In this document: in pieces, positions 1 through 6,681 of the stretch
How positions within the stretch are numbered: the first letter of the stretch is position 1
Layout: each line of letters begins with the position of its first letter
Assembly (NCBI GenBank): GCA_009776385.1
Contig: WRFT01000078.1
Coordinates: 1-8,019 of the forward strand
Direction: 5' to 3'
Source of the DNA: Clostridia bacterium
GTDB lineage: Bacteria; Bacillota; Clostridia; Christensenellales; Aristaeellaceae
Length of the DNA stretch: 8,019 bases
The notes under the pieces: model-generated
What the model saw: the letters and a program-made list of their open reading frames with translations, nothing else
Database searches by the model: none
What the model was told of the DNA's origin: nothing
Translations under genes and position numbers: made by a program

Positions 1-42
1 GCACCTGTGCGTATCATGCTTAAAAACATAAAGAAAACAGGT

Positions 43-1875
43 TTAATCCAGATAAGTATACCGTGCTTGCAGTCTGGGCATATCGTCATACATACCAAAC
101 GCGTCCGCGTACACACGGTAGTAAGCGCCAACATACCATGTATCCCGGGTATTGTTTTCAATAAGGATATAACGCGCTTGATCGGAAGTGCCGATATTCA
201 TAACGGCTAATTGCGGTTTTTCCGATACAATACGTTCAATGGTGCCTTTACAAACGTAAATCTGTGTTTGCGCCGATCGCATGGCGTTGTTAGCCAGCAA
301 GTCCGCGTATTGAGAAAAGACATCCCATGCTTTTCTTGTATACTCGGAAGCAGGCGGAACGTAATATACCTCATGGTTAATAATAGATTGCTTTCTTCCC
401 GGATAATCAGCCGTAATGGTAATGGTGTTATAACCGATAGCGGAAAAGACCGCGTAAAAAGTAAACGTGCCTTTCGAGTCAATACTGGTGATATCCAAAT
501 CCGTATGCGGTGTGAGTACATTGACAATTGAACCCGGTATGGTTGTGGCTGTAATTTGCATTTCTTTTCTGGAACTGCGCTGGCTGGTATCAGAAGCCAA
601 ATCCAGCGGTATTTCTTGTTTAGCCCGGTACAAGATTAAAGAAACTATGTTTTCTCTGCAATACTGGCTTTTAACTGAAATGGTAAACACATTATCTCCT
701 ATAGGCTGTACAGTAGCATTATAGGTAATTTCTCCGTCAAGATTGATCATATCTGTCACATTTTTATCGTTAATATGTACGATGCTGTTTTCCTGTACGC
801 GGATTCTGAGCGTGTACATCATTACCGCCACTTCTAGAAACGATATATCAGGTGAGAGCAATTCGATTTTCGAAAGCGGTATTTCTACTTCGTAGGTAAC
901 CACGGGAAGCGGCTGTTGTTGTCCGCTTGCCAGTTTTTGAAAAGGAGTGAGGGTTGCCGTTACGGTGGAATGCAAATAACCTTGATGCTCATCATACCAG
1001 TAGTGATCGGGAACCTCTATCGAAGCATAACCATCCATCACTTCATAGCTTAACCTTAGTTCCCGTATATAAATCATCGTGCCTTCTTGGCCCGGAATCA
1101 AGACGGTGTGCGCAGCCATATCATTTAACATGGATGCGGAAATGATTGGCACAAGCGCTTCGCTGCGTTCTTCATGGCGTCGCGTAAGCTCCAGATGAAT
1201 CAGATACCCCGATATAGCGACGACGGCGCATATTAACAGGATAAAAGCGGCGCGGATGAGCTTCATAAAGCCCATTCTATGAATTCTGACCTTCTTGTAT
1301 TCTATGCGTGGGTGAAGGAAACGATCTGTATCCGCGTGTTTAAACAAAATGTCCAATGCGCCGGAATCATCGATACTGTTGAAAACCGGAAGATTGTCCG
1401 TGTCCGAATCAATAGGAACCGGGTTTGAAATCCGTGATGATTCGTAAGGATCAAATGTGAAGAACGTCGTGCGTTCCGGACGTTTTTTTATTTGGAGGCC
1501 GGCGGATAATGACTCTTTTTGCGACCCTTCCGAACGCAGAACGCGTTGACGCTGTTCACCCTTCACTTTTCTTATTTTAAGCTCCGCGATGTGTTTGGCC
1601 ATCGCTTCGCGTGTATCCGGGACAACCTGTGTTTCTCCGTCCTCATCCACATGAACATATTCCGCGGCGCTGCTTTTAACTGAATACTGCCAATCCGGTA
1701 ATTTGCTTCGGACAGGTTGTGCGTCATGGTTTTGTAGTGTCTGACCGCACTTCATACACTTATCGAAGGTGGAGCGGTTCCAGTGACCGCATTGGCTGCA
1801 TTTCAAAACATTTTCCTCCGGTTTCTTCATAAACGCCTTGATAGCATCAAGCGTCGTTATACTTCTGTAAAACAT
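43..1875 (-). CDS. Zinc-ribbon, single-pass membrane protein of unknown function
   Basis: I do not recognise a named family for the whole protein (610 aa). Seen in the sequence: residues 26-43 hold a four-cysteine zinc ribbon (C26-x2-C29 and C40-x2-C43). A polar, charged linker follows, then one hydrophobic helix at about residues 208-230 preceded by basic residues. About 380 residues follow, rich in beta-strand patterns. Two stretches there (about 360-425 and 435-508) look like tandem Ig-like or cadherin-like beta-sandwiches, with a strand pattern of the form G-x-N-x-I-x-I. The last 70 residues look like a separate small beta domain, perhaps OB- or SH3-like. The inferred topology is zinc ribbon in the cytoplasm and C-terminal part outside. 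I chose the start at 1875 because AGGAAGG lies 9 nt upstream; an ATG at 1830 (595 aa) lacks a comparable site. The reading frame stays open up to 2067, but the extra residues overlap the nrdD promoter and are unlikely to be translated. It is divergent from nrdD, so it may share regulation, but no functional link is shown. Confidence 0.75.
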   Translation of the reverse strand: MFYRSITTLDAIKAFMKKPEENVLKCSQCGHWNRSTFDKCMKCGQTLQNHDAQPVRSKLPDWQYSVKSSAAEYVHVDEDGETQVVPDTREAMAKHIAELKIRKVKGEQRQRVLRSEGSQKESLSAGLQIKKRPERTTFFTFDPYESSRISNPVPIDSDTDNLPVFNSIDDSGALDILFKHADTDRFLHPRIEYKKVRIHRMGFMKLIRAAFILLICAVVAISGYLIHLELTRRHEERSEALVPIISASMLNDMAAHTVLIPGQEGTMIYIRELRLSYEVMDGYASIEVPDHYWYDEHQGYLHSTVTATLTPFQKLASGQQQPLPVVTYEVEIPLSKIELLSPDISFLEVAVMMYTLRIRVQENSIVHINDKNVTDMINLDGEITYNATVQPIGDNVFTISVKSQYCRENIVSLILYRAKQEIPLDLASDTSQRSSRKEMQITATTIPGSIVNVLTPHTDLDITSIDSKGTFTFYAVFSAIGYNTITITADYPGRKQSIINHEVYYVPPASEYTRKAWDVFSQYADLLANNAMRSAQTQIYVCKGTIERIVSEKPQLAVMNIGTSDQARYILIENNTRDTWYVGAYYRVYADAFGMYDDMPRLQARYTYLD

Positions 1876-1884
1876 ACGTAAAAA

Positions 1885-1891
1885 CCTTCCT
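1885..1891 (-). promoter_or_regulatory. Ribosome binding site deciding the start of the zinc-ribbon gene
   Basis: On the minus strand this reads AGGAAGG, nine bases before the ATG at 1875-1873. It is the only good Shine-Dalgarno match near the possible starts. It favours a protein beginning MFYRSITT over the internal ATG at 1830, which has only a weak AAGGCG three bases away. Confidence 0.65.
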
Positions 1892-1954
1892 GAGTAAGTA
1901 TAGGAAGACACATGCTTTAAAACTATCAAAATATTGAAAAAAATATCTATAAAA

Positions 1955-1970
1955 ATACAATATATGGTAT
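1955..1970 (+). promoter_or_regulatory. NrdR-box-like operator 1
   Basis: The sequence ATACAATATATGGTAT matches 13 of 16 positions of the NrdR box consensus ACACWATATATWGTGT. It is close to a perfect inverted repeat (7 of 8 pairs). It ends on the first base of the -35 element. NrdR is the ATP/dATP-responsive repressor of ribonucleotide reductase operons in many bacteria, and its boxes usually occur in pairs about three helical turns apart. The second site here starts 32 bp further on. No nrdR gene is in the window, so its presence in the genome is inferred. Confidence 0.65.
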
Positions 1971-1998
1971 TGACAGCAGAATGTTCGCACAATATAAT
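1970..1998 (+). promoter_or_regulatory. Consensus housekeeping-sigma promoter of nrdDG
   Basis: A perfect -35 hexamer TTGACA (1970-1975) and a perfect -10 hexamer TATAAT (1993-1998) are separated by exactly 17 bp. Transcription would start near position 2005, giving a leader of about 50 nt before the nrdD start codon. A promoter with both hexamers at consensus is expected to be strong, which makes sense if it is held down by a repressor acting at the two overlapping NrdR-like sites. Confidence 0.85.
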
Positions 1999-2002
1999 CA
2001 CC
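1987..2002 (+). promoter_or_regulatory. NrdR-box-like operator 2, overlapping the -10 element
   Basis: The sequence GCACAATATAATCACC matches the left half and core of the NrdR box well (10 of 16 positions overall) but has a poor right half. It would be weak alone. What supports it is its place: it begins exactly 32 bp after operator 1, the usual three-turn spacing of paired boxes. It contains the TATAAT -10 hexamer, so binding here would block RNA polymerase. The deviation from the consensus core coincides with the -10 sequence. Confidence 0.5.
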
Positions 2003-2044
2003 GTGTGTATTTTCAGGCGCGATAAATATCGTAATATATTATGT

Positions 2045-2050
2045 AAGAGG
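2045..2050 (+). promoter_or_regulatory. Ribosome binding site deciding the start of nrdD
   Basis: AAGAGG lies six bases before the ATG at 2057 and nine before the adjacent ATG at 2060. The frame is open upstream to an ATG at 1934, but that start would lie upstream of the promoter and have no Shine-Dalgarno site. The protein starting at 2057 begins directly before the ATP-cone, as expected for the family. Confidence 0.7.
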
Positions 2051-2056
2051 CGGAGA

Positions 2057-4387
2057 ATGATGGCCATTCAAATGATTTGCAAGCGTGATGGACGGCTGGT
2101 GCCGTTTGACTTGAATAAAATTGAAACGGCGGTAATGAAAGCATTCGAAGCGTCCGGCAGCGCAAAGGGGTTGGATACCGCGCGGGTCATAGCCGAATGT
2201 GTCGCGGAAGAATTGGAAAAAAACGAATCCATATCCGCCGCGCCGTCAGTGGAGGAAGTACAAGACACTGTCGAACGGGTGCTCGGTCAAAAGGGTTTTG
2301 TACGAACGGCTAAGGCCTATATTTTATATCGCGCGGAACGCAGCCGCGTTCGTGAAATGAACTCACGTCTCATGCGCATATTTGAAGACATCGCCTATAA
2401 AGATGCGATTGAATCGGATATCAAAAGGGAAAACGCCAACATCAACGGTGATACGGCCATGGGAGCGATGTTAAAATTTGGCTCTGAGGGCGCTAAACAG
2501 TTTTATAACATGTATGTCATCGACCCGGAGTTTTCACAGGCGCATCGTGAAGGCGATATCCACATTCACGATCAGGATTTTTATACACTAACCACAACTT
2601 GCTGTCAGATAGATATTGTCAAGCTGTTCAAGAAAGGCTTCAGTACCGGTCATGGCGTATTGCGTGAACCGCAAGATATATATAGTTACTCGGCGCTGGC
2701 CTGTATTGCTATACAAGCCAATCAAAACGATCAGCACGGCGGCCAAAGCGTGGTGAATTTTGATTACGGAATGGCCGATGGCGTAAAGAAAACATTTATT
2801 AAATGCTACAAAGGAAACCTGTCCCGATCCCTTGAAATGCTGGTCGGCATGGAGAATGCCGACGTGTGGGCTAATGAATTGATTTCTGATTGCTGCCGCG
2901 AGGGCTGTACACCTACGCTTCAAGAAAACGAACGCTGTACACAATCCCTCAAAGAAAAACTCACCGGTACCGTAGACAAGCAGGTTCTCGAAAAAATACT
3001 GCCCTTTACACAAGAAAGAGCCGAAAAAGAAACGAACAAAGCGACTTATCAGGCCATGGAAGCGCTTATACATAACCTCAATACCATGAACAGCCGGGCG
3101 GGCGCGCAGGTACCCTTTTCGTCTATCAACTACGGTATGGACACATCTCCTGAAGGGCGGATGGTCGTTAAGAACTTACTATTGGCAACGGAAGCCGGCC
3201 TTGGAAACGGAGAGACGCCTATTTTTCCCATCCAAATATTCCGCGTAAAAGAAGGGGTCAGCTATAACCCCGGAGATCCGAATTACGATTTATACAAACT
3301 GGCTATCCGCACAAGCGCCAAACGGCTGTTTCCCAATTTCTCCTTTATGGACGCGCCATTTAACATTAAATACTATAAGCCGGGCTGCCCGGAAACTGAA
3401 ATTGCCTATATGGGATGCCGCACGCGCGTTATCTCAAATGTGTATGATCCCACTCGTGAAGTGAGCCCCCAACGTGGCAATCTGTCCTATTCCTCCATTA
3501 ATTTACCGCGTATCGCCATCAAGGCGAATGGAGACATACAATGGTTTTTTGACGAACTGGAACGTAAAATGGAGTTGATTACGCGTCAACTGAACGAGCG
3601 CTTTGAGATTATCGCCAGAAAAAAAGTCCGAAACTTCCCTTTTCTTATGGGAGCAGGCGTTTGGTTAGATTCTGAGAATTTATCGTGGGAAGATGAAATA
3701 CGCGAAGTGGTCAAACATGGCACACTGTCCATCGGTTTTATAGGGTTAGCGGAATGCCTCAAAGCGCTGCGCGGCGCGCATCACGGCGAGAGTGAGGAAA
3801 GTCAGAACCTGGGTTTAGAAATTATCAGTGCTATGCGGCACTATTGCGATGCATTGTCACAGAAACACAAAATGAATTATACCTTGCTCGCGACGCCGGC
3901 GGAGGGGCTTTCCGGGCGTTTTATACGCTTGGATCGTCAGCGTTTTGGTGTTCTGCCGGGTATTACTGACCGCGATTACTACACCAATTCTTTCCATATT
4001 CCGGTGTATTATCCAATCAACGCTTTCCGTAAAATCACACTCGAAGCGCCTTACCATGCCTTAACGAACGCGGGGCATATATCCTATGTAGAAATGGACG
4101 GCGACCCCTGCGATAATTTAGAGGCGTTTGATAAAGTCGTCCGATTCATGCATGACCAAGGCGTAGGGTACGGATCCATCAATCATCCGATAGACCATGA
4201 TCCGGTATGCGGGTATAGCGGTATCATCCATGACTGCTGTCCGCAATGCGGGCGCGAAGAGGACGAGGAGCATCGTTTTGACCGTATTCGCAGAATAACC
4301 GGTTACCTGGTCGGAACATTAGACCGCTTCAATAACGCCAAACGTTCAGAAGAAAAAGACAGATTAAAGCACACCGTGGAGTCGTAA
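2057..4387 (+). CDS. nrdD: Anaerobic (class III) ribonucleoside-triphosphate reductase
   Basis: The enzyme reduces ribonucleoside triphosphates to deoxyribonucleotides in the cytoplasm under anaerobic conditions, using a glycyl radical. The 776-aa length is normal. Residues about 3-95 form an ATP-cone, the allosteric activity domain (KRDGRLVPFD near its start). The catalytic barrel follows. Cysteines visible at the expected places are C182/C183 in the TTTCCQID segment (substrate-side cysteine) and C454 in MGCRTR (thiyl-radical loop). The motif RITGYLVGTLDRFNNAK near the C-terminus carries the glycyl-radical residue, G749. Just before it lies a small cysteine cluster, C718, C727/C728 and C731, that fits the structural zinc site, although the first half shows one cysteine rather than a CxxC pair. 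The start at 2057 is chosen from the Shine-Dalgarno site. nrdG follows after 44 bp, so the two are probably one operon. Regulation by NrdR is suggested by the overlapping operator-like sites upstream. The reductant subtype (formate or redoxin) is not settled from the sequence. Confidence 0.97.
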   Translation: MMAIQMICKRDGRLVPFDLNKIETAVMKAFEASGSAKGLDTARVIAECVAEELEKNESISAAPSVEEVQDTVERVLGQKGFVRTAKAYILYRAERSRVREMNSRLMRIFEDIAYKDAIESDIKRENANINGDTAMGAMLKFGSEGAKQFYNMYVIDPEFSQAHREGDIHIHDQDFYTLTTTCCQIDIVKLFKKGFSTGHGVLREPQDIYSYSALACIAIQANQNDQHGGQSVVNFDYGMADGVKKTFIKCYKGNLSRSLEMLVGMENADVWANELISDCCREGCTPTLQENERCTQSLKEKLTGTVDKQVLEKILPFTQERAEKETNKATYQAMEALIHNLNTMNSRAGAQVPFSSINYGMDTSPEGRMVVKNLLLATEAGLGNGETPIFPIQIFRVKEGVSYNPGDPNYDLYKLAIRTSAKRLFPNFSFMDAPFNIKYYKPGCPETEIAYMGCRTRVISNVYDPTREVSPQRGNLSYSSINLPRIAIKANGDIQWFFDELERKMELITRQLNERFEIIARKKVRNFPFLMGAGVWLDSENLSWEDEIREVVKHGTLSIGFIGLAECLKALRGAHHGESEESQNLGLEIISAMRHYCDALSQKHKMNYTLLATPAEGLSGRFIRLDRQRFGVLPGITDRDYYTNSFHIPVYYPINAFRKITLEAPYHALTNAGHISYVEMDGDPCDNLEAFDKVVRFMHDQGVGYGSINHPIDHDPVCGYSGIIHDCCPQCGREEDEEHRFDRIRRITGYLVGTLDRFNNAKRSEEKDRLKHTVES

Positions 4388-4431
4388 CCCGGCGATATCC
4401 GTTAATTTAGTATAAGAACAGGTCGTGACGG

Positions 4432-4929
4432 ATGTATATTCAAATATATGGTTTGCAAACCGATTCGATAGTAGACGGTCCGGGGTTACGGTACGCGGTT
4501 TTTGTTCAAGGTTGCCCCCATAACTGCCATGGCTGTCATAATCCGGACAGTCTAAACCCCAATGGGGGGAAGCCTTATGACACACAAGATATTATTCGCT
4601 TTATTCAAAAAAACCCATTGCTTGACGGCTTAACCTTGACGGGTGGGGAGCCGTTTTCGCAAAGTGAGGCCTGTCTGGAAATAGCGAAAGAGGCCCATTT
4701 AATGGGGCTTAATGTATGGGGTTACTCCGGGTATACATACGAAGAGCTTATGAATCTGTCACCGTCCTTGCTTAATGAACTGGATGTTTTAGTTGACGGC
4801 CCCTTTATTCAAAATCAATGTTCACTATCCTTACTGTTCCGTGGCAGCGCAAACCAACGCATCATCGATATAGCTAAAACGCGGGAAGCAGGGCAGGTTA
4901 CGTTATGGCAGCAGCCAAAATGGCTGTAG
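4432..4929 (+). CDS. nrdG: Anaerobic ribonucleotide reductase activating protein (radical SAM)
   Basis: NrdG cleaves S-adenosylmethionine with a [4Fe-4S] cluster and transfers the radical to the glycine of NrdD, switching the reductase on. The 165-aa protein is a typical short activase. Residues C28, C32 and C35 form the radical-SAM CxxxCxxC motif within GCPHNCHGCHNP, a signature of this activase group. TGGEP at residues 70-74 is the SAM-contacting motif. The N-terminal segment with DGPGLR (15-20) is also typical. The ATG at 4432 has only a weak upstream site (ACAGG, nine bases away), but the protein starts where the family does. It lies 44 bp downstream of nrdD with no promoter or terminator between, so it is likely translated from the same mRNA. 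Its stop codon directly follows a short hairpin and is 24 bp from the end of the convergent mreB-like gene. Confidence 0.96.
   Translation: MYIQIYGLQTDSIVDGPGLRYAVFVQGCPHNCHGCHNPDSLNPNGGKPYDTQDIIRFIQKNPLLDGLTLTGGEPFSQSEACLEIAKEAHLMGLNVWGYSGYTYEELMNLSPSLLNELDVLVDGPFIQNQCSLSLLFRGSANQRIIDIAKTREAGQVTLWQQPKWL
4912..4926. terminator. Short hairpin at the nrdG stop, possible weak bidirectional terminator
   Basis: CAGCCA and TGGCTG form a 6-bp inverted repeat around an AAA loop, immediately before the TAG stop of nrdG. It lies between two convergent genes, where a terminator is expected. Neither strand has a run of T after it, so it does not look like a standard intrinsic terminator. It may instead stabilise the 3' end of the transcripts, or be chance. 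Confidence 0.25.
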
Positions 4930-4953
4930 TTAGATTATGAATATAAGTAATAC

Positions 4954-5982
4954 TTAAACAACCGGATTCCATCTGTGCTTTTCATCAAGAAAGCGGTTCA
5001 TCTCCCGCGGGTTTTCAACGACCTCTCCGCACCCGCGCACCACGGTCTTTTGCGGATCAGGCGCTACGAAGCACTTGACTTTAAGCGCTTCAAATATGGC
5101 GATGTCTAACCCGGACAGTTCGGCTCCTCCGCCGGATAAAGTGATACCTTTATCGTATATATCTTCCACGAGCTCCGCGGGTGTTTCCTCAAGCGATCGA
5201 TGTAACCCTTCGATGAAGGCTTGCAGCGGGTCGTCCATCGCTTCTGTTAACTCTCCGGAAGAGATGCTAATGGTTTTCGGCACACCGCTTAAAAGGCTGC
5301 GCCCGGTGACATCCATATATATGTCGTCTGCCCGGGGTATTACCGATCCAATGTTCACTTTTAGCTCTTCTGCGGATCGATTACCAATATATAGATTATG
5401 CTTGCGTTTCAAATGCCTTACGATGGCTTCCGTAAACTGGTCCCCGCCTGTTTTCAACATACCCGACAAAATGATATGGCTGGATGAAATGACTGCGATA
5501 TCCGTGACACCCGCGCCGATATCGACAATCATGTTGCCATAGGCTTCATGAATAGACAGTTTAGCGCCGATTGCCGCGGCTACTGTTTTTTCAACGAGCT
5601 GCGTTTTGCGGACACTGGCATCCAGCATAATAGACATGAGGGAACGCTTTTCAATTTCATTTACGCCCGTCGGAACCGCCATCACCGCGCGGGGCCGGTT
5701 AAAAAAACGTTTACCGATTACTTTTTGAACCAAGTAATGCAGCATAGCCCCCGTCAGTTCAAAATCGTTGATAACGCCTTGTCGTAAGGGTTGTATAGCC
5801 AGTATATTGGAAGGCGTACGGCCAAGCATGCGCTGCGCGTCCGATCCGATAGCCAGAACTCTCCGACTATCTCTGTCGATGGCCATCACTGAAGGCTCGT
5901 TTAACACGACACCCTTCCCTTGCATGTAGATAAGAATGCTGCTGGTTCCTAAATCGATACCGATATCACCGCTTTGTGCCAT
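4954..5982 (-). CDS. MreB/Mbl-family actin-like rod-shape protein, divergent paralog
   Basis: MreB-family proteins form membrane-bound actin-like filaments that guide the wall-elongation machinery. The 342-aa length is normal. Visible motifs in order: phosphate-1 loop DLGTSS (10-15); GKGVVLNEPSV (22-32), very typical of MreB; MLGRTPSNI (52-60); a hydrophobic FF pair (93-94) in the position of the membrane-binding loop; second phosphate loop DIGAGVTD (154-161); and adenosine motif SGGGA (283-287). Differences from the usual consensus are seen. The EEPMAAAIGA stretch reads EKTVAAAIGA (131-140), and the GGGT of the second phosphate loop reads GAGV. This suggests a paralog (Mbl- or MreBH-like) rather than the main MreB, perhaps with changed nucleotide handling. 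No mreC or mreD is adjacent. A good ribosome site, AAAGGTGG, lies four bases before the ATG. It is last in the cluster, 33 bp after recX. The exact paralog name cannot be decided here. Confidence 0.9.
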   Translation of the reverse strand: MAQSGDIGIDLGTSSILIYMQGKGVVLNEPSVMAIDRDSRRVLAIGSDAQRMLGRTPSNILAIQPLRQGVINDFELTGAMLHYLVQKVIGKRFFNRPRAVMAVPTGVNEIEKRSLMSIMLDASVRKTQLVEKTVAAAIGAKLSIHEAYGNMIVDIGAGVTDIAVISSSHIILSGMLKTGGDQFTEAIVRHLKRKHNLYIGNRSAEELKVNIGSVIPRADDIYMDVTGRSLLSGVPKTISISSGELTEAMDDPLQAFIEGLHRSLEETPAELVEDIYDKGITLSGGGAELSGLDIAIFEALKVKCFVAPDPQKTVVRGCGEVVENPREMNRFLDEKHRWNPVV

Positions 5983-6015
5983 TTGACCACCTTTACCGTT
6001 ATAATACTCATGTCT

Positions 6016-6681
6016 TTATTCTTCCATGTTGCCGGCATATCCTTCTTCATCATCCGTTCCGCTGTGTTCCTCACGTAAAACAAGAGATGCCGCGGATCGC
6101 GCGATGCCGAAGGGATAGCCGCGTCGGACAAGTGATTGAATGATTTTTGGCATAGCTTTACTTGCCTGTTCCCTCTTGTACTTTAAAACAAGACGCTGAG
6201 CGACCTCAACCGCGCTGACCAGAGCGCTCTGCTCGTCAACATCTTCAAGGGCCGCATTGATAACATCCTCAGGCAAGCCTTTTTCCTGTAATCCGCGTCT
6301 GATACGGTATACGCCGTAACGTTTCTGTAAACAAGAGGCGGTCCATGACCTTGCGAATGCTTCGTCATTAACATATTTCATTTGCCTAAGCTTTACACAT
6401 GCGGCACTTATTGCGGCATCGCTGAAACCGCCTTTAAGAAGGTAACGGTTTACCTCCTCTTCCGACCGGGCGCGCGCGGCAAGATACGCTACAGCATGGC
6501 GATAAGCGTACAGACCGGCGTTTTCGTCCAGCCAGCCTTGGTATGCCGTAAAATCCATGCTGTCCCCGGGCTTGCAAGGGCGGTCCTTGAACATGGCATG
6601 GGGGACAATCAAACGCAATCCGTCGCTTGAATAGATCAAGCAGACGGCATCTCTTTTTGTTATAAACCGAACTGTCGTCAT
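6016..6681 (-). CDS. recX: RecX-family regulatory protein
   Basis: RecX binds RecA filaments and modulates, usually inhibits, RecA recombinase activity. The 221-aa protein shows the repeated three-helix pattern of the family. In order these are a segment with LAARARSEEEVNRYLLKGGF, then YVNDEAFARSWTASCL-x-KRYGVYRIRRGLQEKGL, and a third repeat with KAMPKIIQSLVRRGYPF before an acidic tail. An N-terminal extension of about 65 residues before the first repeat is common in Firmicutes RecX. I chose the ATG at 6681 because it overlaps the TGA stop of the upstream hydrolase as ATGA, and GGGAAAAG lies just upstream. An in-frame ATG at 6702 has no ribosome site and would overlap the hydrolase further. 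The stop-start overlap implies translational coupling. recA is not in the window. Confidence 0.9.
   Translation of the reverse strand: MTTVRFITKRDAVCLIYSSDGLRLIVPHAMFKDRPCKPGDSMDFTAYQGWLDENAGLYAYRHAVAYLAARARSEEEVNRYLLKGGFSDAAISAACVKLRQMKYVNDEAFARSWTASCLQKRYGVYRIRRGLQEKGLPEDVINAALEDVDEQSALVSAVEVAQRLVLKYKREQASKAMPKIIQSLVRRGYPFGIARSAASLVLREEHSGTDDEEGYAGNMEE

Larger units (their letters stand above)
1876..2056. promoter_or_regulatory. Divergent AT-rich control region between the zinc-ribbon gene and nrdD
   Basis: This stretch is clearly richer in A and T than the flanking genes and separates two divergently transcribed genes. Facing right it holds a consensus promoter and two NrdR-box-like sites, listed separately, followed by a leader of roughly 50 nt before nrdD. 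Facing left I see no equally convincing promoter: a TATACT on the minus strand (about 1897-1902) lacks a -35 at proper spacing. The left gene may therefore use a weak or unconventional promoter, or depend on an activator. Confidence 0.7.

Noticed and set aside
1..29. Possible start of a further minus-strand gene (ATG at 29 or 17)
   Set aside because: Fewer than ten codons are in the window and neither ATG has a ribosome site, so nothing can be supported.
1897..1902. TATACT on the minus strand as a -10 element for the zinc-ribbon gene
   Set aside because: The nearest -35-like TTGATA is about 21 bp away, too far for a standard promoter, and the start would fall almost on the ribosome site.
2041..2046. 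ATG-TAA start-stop mini frame just before the nrdD ribosome site
   Set aside because: It has no ribosome site of its own and is probably chance in an AT-rich leader.
1934..2056. In-frame extension of nrdD upstream to an ATG at 1934
   Set aside because: It would start upstream of the consensus promoter, has no ribosome site, and adds residues not expected before the ATP-cone.
1876..2067. In-frame extension of the zinc-ribbon gene on the minus strand up to 2067
   Set aside because: The extra 64 residues come from the AT-rich control region and run into the nrdD start; the ATG at 1875 has a strong ribosome site.
2588..3073. Minus-strand open frame of 161 codons inside nrdD
   Set aside because: It is antisense to well-conserved nrdD coding sequence, shows no recognisable domain and is explained as a shadow frame.
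4944..4956. TAAGT-AAT-ACTTA inverted repeat between nrdG and the mreB-like gene as a terminator
   Set aside because: The stem is five mostly A/T pairs with no T tract, too weak to count as a terminator.
5075..5542. Plus-strand open frame of 155 codons inside the mreB-like gene
   Set aside because: It is the antisense shadow of conserved MreB motifs, with a low-complexity serine-rich product.
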